Source: Rhinopomastus cyanomelas
Taxonomy: Eukaryota; Chordata; Aves; Bucerotiformes; Rhinopomastidae
Direction: 5' to 3'
Assembly: GCA_013400115.1 (NCBI GenBank)
Contig: VXBP01003566.1
Span: 434,001-498,000, forward strand
Length of the DNA: 64,000 nucleotides
Below, in pieces: positions 50,601 through 56,600 of this stretch. The notes under the pieces are model-generated. The model was not told the DNA's origin. It was given only the letters and a program-made list of their open reading frames with translations, and searched no databases. Positions within the stretch are counted from its first letter, which is position 1. Each line of letters opens with the position of its first letter. The position numbers and the translations under genes were made by a program.

Positions 50601-53600
50601 GTTTGACCTTTCTGCTTGTGTCCTTTTATGATTCATTTGATTCATGAAAGGGTTGGGTGCCTTTGAAGTGTCTGAGCTTGTGGGGGATTTCACTCTCCCA
50701 GACTTTGGAAGCAAGCAGGAGGGAGGTCACCTCTCCCCAGCACACCAGGGCTCAGAATACAAGAGCATAAACAGAGAGGGCTGGACCTTTTTAAAGTCCT
50801 TATTGTGGCTGTGTGAGATATGTGAAATTCAGGCTAAAGGCGTTGTCGGTAGTAAATTGGAGGGCAGAGGATCAAGAGTGGAAGTGAAAACTTGAGAAGC
50901 ACTTTTGGAGAAGGTAGAATGGCTGTGCCCACTATCCAGGGCCACTGATTTGCTCTTGCACATTGGTGCAGGACCAGGATGGAGCAAATTCATGTTTTGT
51001 AGGCATCTTCATGGTAGGGCTGTTAACACACATTGCTCTTTCTCAAGATGTTTTTCTTAGTCTTCCTTCCCTCATTTAAGAGATGGTGTCCATCATACTG
51101 GAGGTTTCATCTGAATATGATGAAGAGAGCCCAGAGCCTTGTAGTTGAGATGAGTGGGACAGATGTACAAGCTCAGCATCATTCCTTGGTGTTGGCTTTC
51201 CTCAGCTTAGTCACAAATTTTCCTTATATTTCCTACTGGGGCAGGTTGGAAACAAACATCTCAGAGGTGAGAGCAGGGAAAGAAAAGCCAGCTAAGCCAA
51301 ACGGTGCAGTGACACTCTTGTGGAGGATCAGTTCTCTACTACTTCATTGTACTTCTCTATGTCTGTACACAAAGAAACCACTTATTTGGATGACCTGATT
51401 AATTTTCTTCTATTAAATGTTTTCCTGAGAACTGGGTGGGGCAAAAACAGTTATCCTCTGTAAGCTGGATCATGTCAGTATTTCAACCCATTGCATCTTC
51501 CTTCTTGCAGCAATATCCGTTGCTTCAAGATTGACCAGCCCTCATCTGGCGATGCTTCAGGAGCTCCGGCGGTGTGGAGTCACGGTTACACGGAAGCATC
51601 GGGCATCAAGAACAAGTATGACCTGCCATGGGTTTTATTCTACGAGCATCCTAGCAGCAGAGTGCCTCAGTGCTGATACAAAGAAATCCTTTTTCAGTGA
51701 AAGTTTTGGGGACTTTGGGGCCTCACAAAGAGAGAGGCCATGCCATGACTGGGGATTTGAACACTGGGCCCCTGCCTGGCTGTGCACTTGGGTCTTTGTT
51801 AGGGAAGTTGCTAAGATACAAGTGTAACCGACTCATTCTGTCTGTGGAGACTCTGGGACATGCAAAAGATCTGAGTGTTTAAAAGCGTTTTCTTCTCGCA
51901 AAGTTTTTTGTCTTCCACCAAAGGATGTTTACTAAGCAAATGGGAGACACTAAAGGAAGAGGCAGAATGGCTAGAAGTCTGAATATTTATAGTGTGCAGA
52001 GCTGCTGTGACTAAGGCAGTACTTGACAAATAAAGTACCGAGAGCCTGCTAGTCTCAGTGTTGCTGGCAATGTGATGGGTCTGTCTTTGTTCATTAAATA
52101 CCTTTTTATAAATCTGCTGCTACCTAGGTTCCTGTAGCAAGTGCCAACAAGCTTTTACTTACGGTTAACTGGCTTAAGGCACAGCCTGGTCATCAGCACA
52201 AGGGTGTCTTCTGGTGGAGCAAGTGCAGTTTAAAATGCTGTTTCAGATATACTTTACCCTCTGTTTCTAGAAATTAGGGACTTGTTCATATGCTGAAAAG
52301 GAGAAAGAATCCTTAGGGCTTGGTTTGAACTTCCAGCATAGTTCTCTCCATGTTTCAGCACTGTTGATGGGCCTGACTTCTGCACCCCCCAGTCCTGAAA
52401 CGCTTGTGAGCAGAGGTGGTTAAAACTTGCTCTTTAGCCTAGGCTGTGTCTCTGGTCAGATGACAAGATGAAAAACTATGGGTAATAACCTCGATGTTCT
52501 GCTTTGCTTTTTCTCTAGGCTGTGTGTGGCAGCACTTTCAGCCAACAACTTTTGTGACAACCGAGAGGCACTTTATGGGGTTTTTGATGGTGACCGCAAC
52601 GTGGAAGTGCCCTACCTGCTGCAGTGCACTATGAGTGACATCCTAGCAGAGGAGCTGCAGAAAACAAAGAACGAGGAGGAGTACATGGTCAACACTTTCA
52701 TTGTTATGCAGAGGTGGGTCTCAGACCTGAAATCTTTCCTGCCTTGTACTTGTGTCTGCTCTCTGGGCAGTTTGCCTGCTTTCAGGTCAGACACCTACCT
52801 GAGACGTTCGACACAACTCTTGCTACAAAAAAAAAATAAGAGTGGGAAAAAGCCTCCTGTGAAGGAGGTGTTTTATTGCTTGTTTCTGTGAGCATTGCCT
52901 TTTGCTTCCTTCAGGTGTGGGGAGAAAAACACCTCTTCAGCACCTTTCCACCCAGACAAAAATTAAAAAGGCCACCTGCAAAGTGAAGCAGAGGGTGTGG
53001 AGGTTTGCTCTTTCCTGGTATCTTTTGTCTTGTGGCTGACAGTTAGCCATAACCAAGTCAGTGGTTTGAATCTCCTGCTCATCTTTCAAACTTCCTTACT
53101 GCGACTGGCTGCAAAGCCGGGGCTGATTCTTCTGTTTCTCTGTACCAACTCAAGTTATTCAAGACTACACAAATATTTGAAACATGTGGTTTGACTCCAC
53201 AGAAATGTCTGTCTCCTGTTGTTCCTTTGGCCTCAGAGTATTATTTGGGCAGGGCTTCTCCAAGGAGTAGGTGGTGTGATGGCTGTGAGTGCAGCAGTAG
53301 CTCTGTGTAGTGTTTTTGGTGTGTCTGTGCTCTTCTTGACAGAAGGAGGGGTTGTGCCTGGGGAGATGCCGAGCAAAGGAAGAGAGTAAAGGGAATTGAA
53401 CATTGAACCACAAAGAGGTCGAGGAAACCAAGGAGAAAGCAAATAAGCAGCTTAGAGACGGAGGAAATGCTCGAGTCTAAAGTAGCATGGCTTGTCATTC
53501 AGTTGCTGCAACTTTGGAAAGGAAAAATGCTGGAGTTGTGGTGCTGGGATGCAGAAACAGGAGGGTGGTATCAAACCTTAGAAACACGAGCGAGAAAATG

Positions 53601-56600
53601 CTTTCTGCCCATCATTGCTGATAACAGTGCCACACACCAGTAACTGAAAGGGTGGTTCATATATATACTTACATATATATATATTGAAATATATATATTT
53701 ATACTTAAAATGTTCAAAACTGATAACAAATGTGAGTATGGAAAGTACCTGTGGAGTGGGTTCATTTGCTCCTAGTGCAGTTTCACAGGAATGTGGCATT
53801 TTTTTTTTTGGTTTCAAGTCAAAGCAACCAACCACTTCTTCAGAAAACCAGGAGTCCTCTTGGTTCTCATTGCATTTATCCATCCATTCTGGATGATTGC
53901 AGATGATAGACACCACTCCTGAAGTGTGTTTTGAAAAGACCAAACAAAAAGGCCCATGAGACTTGGTGATGTATTCAATTGTGCTTTCTCGTCTGGGATT
54001 TTGCATCAGAAGTTCTTGCCAGCAGTACTCTACCATCCACTTTCTAATTACTGTAATTCCTAGTTAGTACAGGACAAGACCCAAATAAACAGGACACTGA
54101 GGATAGAAAGTTTTTCACACATTGAAACGAATTTCATTCTAGTCACAAGGATTCTGGAAACTTCAGGAGTTTCCATGAATTTTCCCCCCGCTGTGTCTCC
54201 TGATAAAACAGCAGCTGAACTATTTCAAGGTACCTATCTAACACGTTAGTTGATGACAGGGTAAAGGAAAAGTGACAGTTTTAGCACTCACAGTGCTTTG
54301 TTGGTCACCATTTGATACTTAAGAGCATTAATCTGAATATCTACCTTTTAATTTTGTTTGTAAGTAGAGTCTTTACAGTGCAACTGTCAGCCCTTTTCAA
54401 GCTGTATCTCTACTCATTTAGTAGTCCCTCAGCGCTTCCCAACCCTCTGTTTCCCTCTCTCTGACCTGTAAATGGATGATGTAGAGTGACAGTTGTACAA
54501 AACTGCAATTTTATGTTATTGAAGGCCATGAAAATGCTCAGAGAGCTGGAGCACCTCTTGTATGGAGACAAGCTGAGAGAGTTGGAGTTGTTCAGCCATC
54601 ACAGGAGAAGACTCTGGGGGGACCTTGTGGAAATCTTTCTGTCCCTGAAAGGGGCCTCTCAGAAGGCTGGGGAAGACTGTTCACAAGAGCAGGAAACAGC
54701 AGGACTAGGGGTCATGGTTTGGAGCTGGAAAAGGAGAGATTAAGACTCGACAGGAGGAAAAAGTTGTTTAATATGAGGGTGGTGCATCCCTGGAACAGCT
54801 GTGTGGAAAGGTGGTGGAGGCCCCATGCCTGGAGCCATTCAAGTCAGGCTGGCTGGGGCTCTGGCAACCTGTTCTAGTTAAAGATGTTGGACCTTTGGAG
54901 GTCCCTTCCAACCTAATGCATTCTATGAGTCTGCATAACATACCACCTGAGCAGTGGTTTCTCTGCAGTGCTGCCATAGCGTCTCAATCTTCAGTGGAGA
55001 CTTTTGTTTCTGTCCCAGAGATCCAACAGAGTTGTGTCCCGAGTGCTCATGGTTGCAGAACAGCGGCTGCTTCTCCACAAAACCCATAACACTTGCTTTC
55101 CAATTAAAGAACAATCCTTGTTTTGTTTAAATTCCAGGAAACTTGGAACAGCTGGCCAAAAGCTTGGAGGCTCTGCTGTCCTTTGCCATATAAAACATGA
55201 TCCCATGGACCCTGGCGGATGCTTCACGCTAACCTCAGCAAACGTGGGGAAGTGCCAAACCGTTCTCTGTCGGAATGGGAAACCTCTGCCTTTGTCCAGG
55301 TGTTACATGATGAGCTGTGAAGAAGAGCTGAAGAGGATCAAGCAGCATAAGGCCATTATCACAGAGGTTAGAGAACAGCTGAGGACTGCTGGGGCGGGCA
55401 GCTTTCTTGGGCAGTGTTTGCAGAGCAGTGCATGCAGTGGCCTGTCACTGTTAGTAACCTCCAATGAAGTAGTGTCAATGGTTGTGGTGTCAATGGTGTG
55501 GGCTCCAGAGCTGCACTGCTCCTTTCAAGGTGGTTCATTCCATGTTGTCAGTACTTTTTTGTGCCATTGCTGTGCTGGGGTTTGCCTAGCTGCAGAAAGT
55601 GAGCTATTGTGGGCATGATGCATTGAAACAGGAAAGCAGACCCCTTCCTTCTAACAGGGCAAGAAGTTGCTCTGTTGGAGCAGTTGTGAAGAGCCACTCC
55701 AGTCTAGAAAGGATGAGAGGGCAGAGCACTTGCAGCACTGCTGCCTTGCCCTTAGGAGACTTCTTGCTCCTGGCAGGCCGGCTTTGCTCTCTGAGCTCCT
55801 GTGTTCTCAGAGCTGCCTTGTGGCAGGCAGCTCTTGAAGAAAGTACTTGCCCAAAAGGAAAAGCCATCCTGTGCTCAGCTGAACCATGAGATATAAGAGG
55901 AGTATTTGTTCCCTTCTGAGAAGCTTGAAGCCATCTCTGTCAGTTTTGCTTTGTCTTGTGTGATGCTCACGCAATTCTCTTAGCAGTGGAGGAAAGGACA
56001 GAAACTGATTGGTGTGTGCCCATGTGTGGGGAGGGGGTGTGTGGAACAAGTCTTCTGATCTTGCTGGGGAAAGGTGGTGACTGGCATCTCAAACGTGACA
56101 AGTTGGGAGAGTCACTCCAGCACAGTGTGCTTCACCGGGGCACGCTCACCGCGCTGTGCCAAGGGGAAGAGGAATATTCTGCTGTGGAACTTGAGATGAC
56201 TCACTGATTTCATGCACGTTGGTTTGTCACTGCTGTCAGCTTCTAACCGGGTACTTAGCAAGCCAAGATTTTATTTGCCTCTGACTGGTTTCAAAGGAGA
56301 AGCTTATTTTAGTCTTGGTTTACGTTTCTGTGTTTATCTGCTGTATAATAACCACTGCAGTCATCAGCTGGAGCAAGTGAACGTGAATCCCCACCTTTGC
56401 TGCTGTTCCTGAACACGTAGCTAGCAGGGCGCAGCAATCCCCAGCAGGCTGGCAGACAGGCAGGTTTGCCTTTCCAGACACTTGCTCTGCTTGTACTGGC
56501 AGCTTTGATTCTAACCAGAACAGGATCCAGAGACGTGGACGTGCGTGGGATTCACTCCTCAAATACCTCCTTTTTCGCTGATGTTTTCATTTCAGTCATT

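Larger units (their letters stand above)
47738..51510 (+). other. PHLPP1: PHLPP1 intron, 3.8 kb
   Basis: It holds a CR1 tail (47797-47884) and a 1.3 kb CR1 broken by another CR1 (48125-49480). The stretch 49481-51510 holds nothing recognised. Confidence 0.8.
52714..55137 (+). other. PHLPP1: PHLPP1 intron, 2.4 kb
   Basis: It contains an AT microsatellite (53656-53705) and a CR1 (54524-54938). The stretch 53706-54523 holds nothing recognised. Confidence 0.82.

Noticed and set aside
53578..54036. 152-codon open frame on the minus strand
   Set aside because: It runs through an AT microsatellite, shows no domain, and is within the length expected by chance.
55004..55618. 204-codon open frame around window exon 13
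   Set aside because: Only 55138-55366 is coding, with clear splice sites and PHLPP1 similarity. The flanking codons are intron that happens to stay open.
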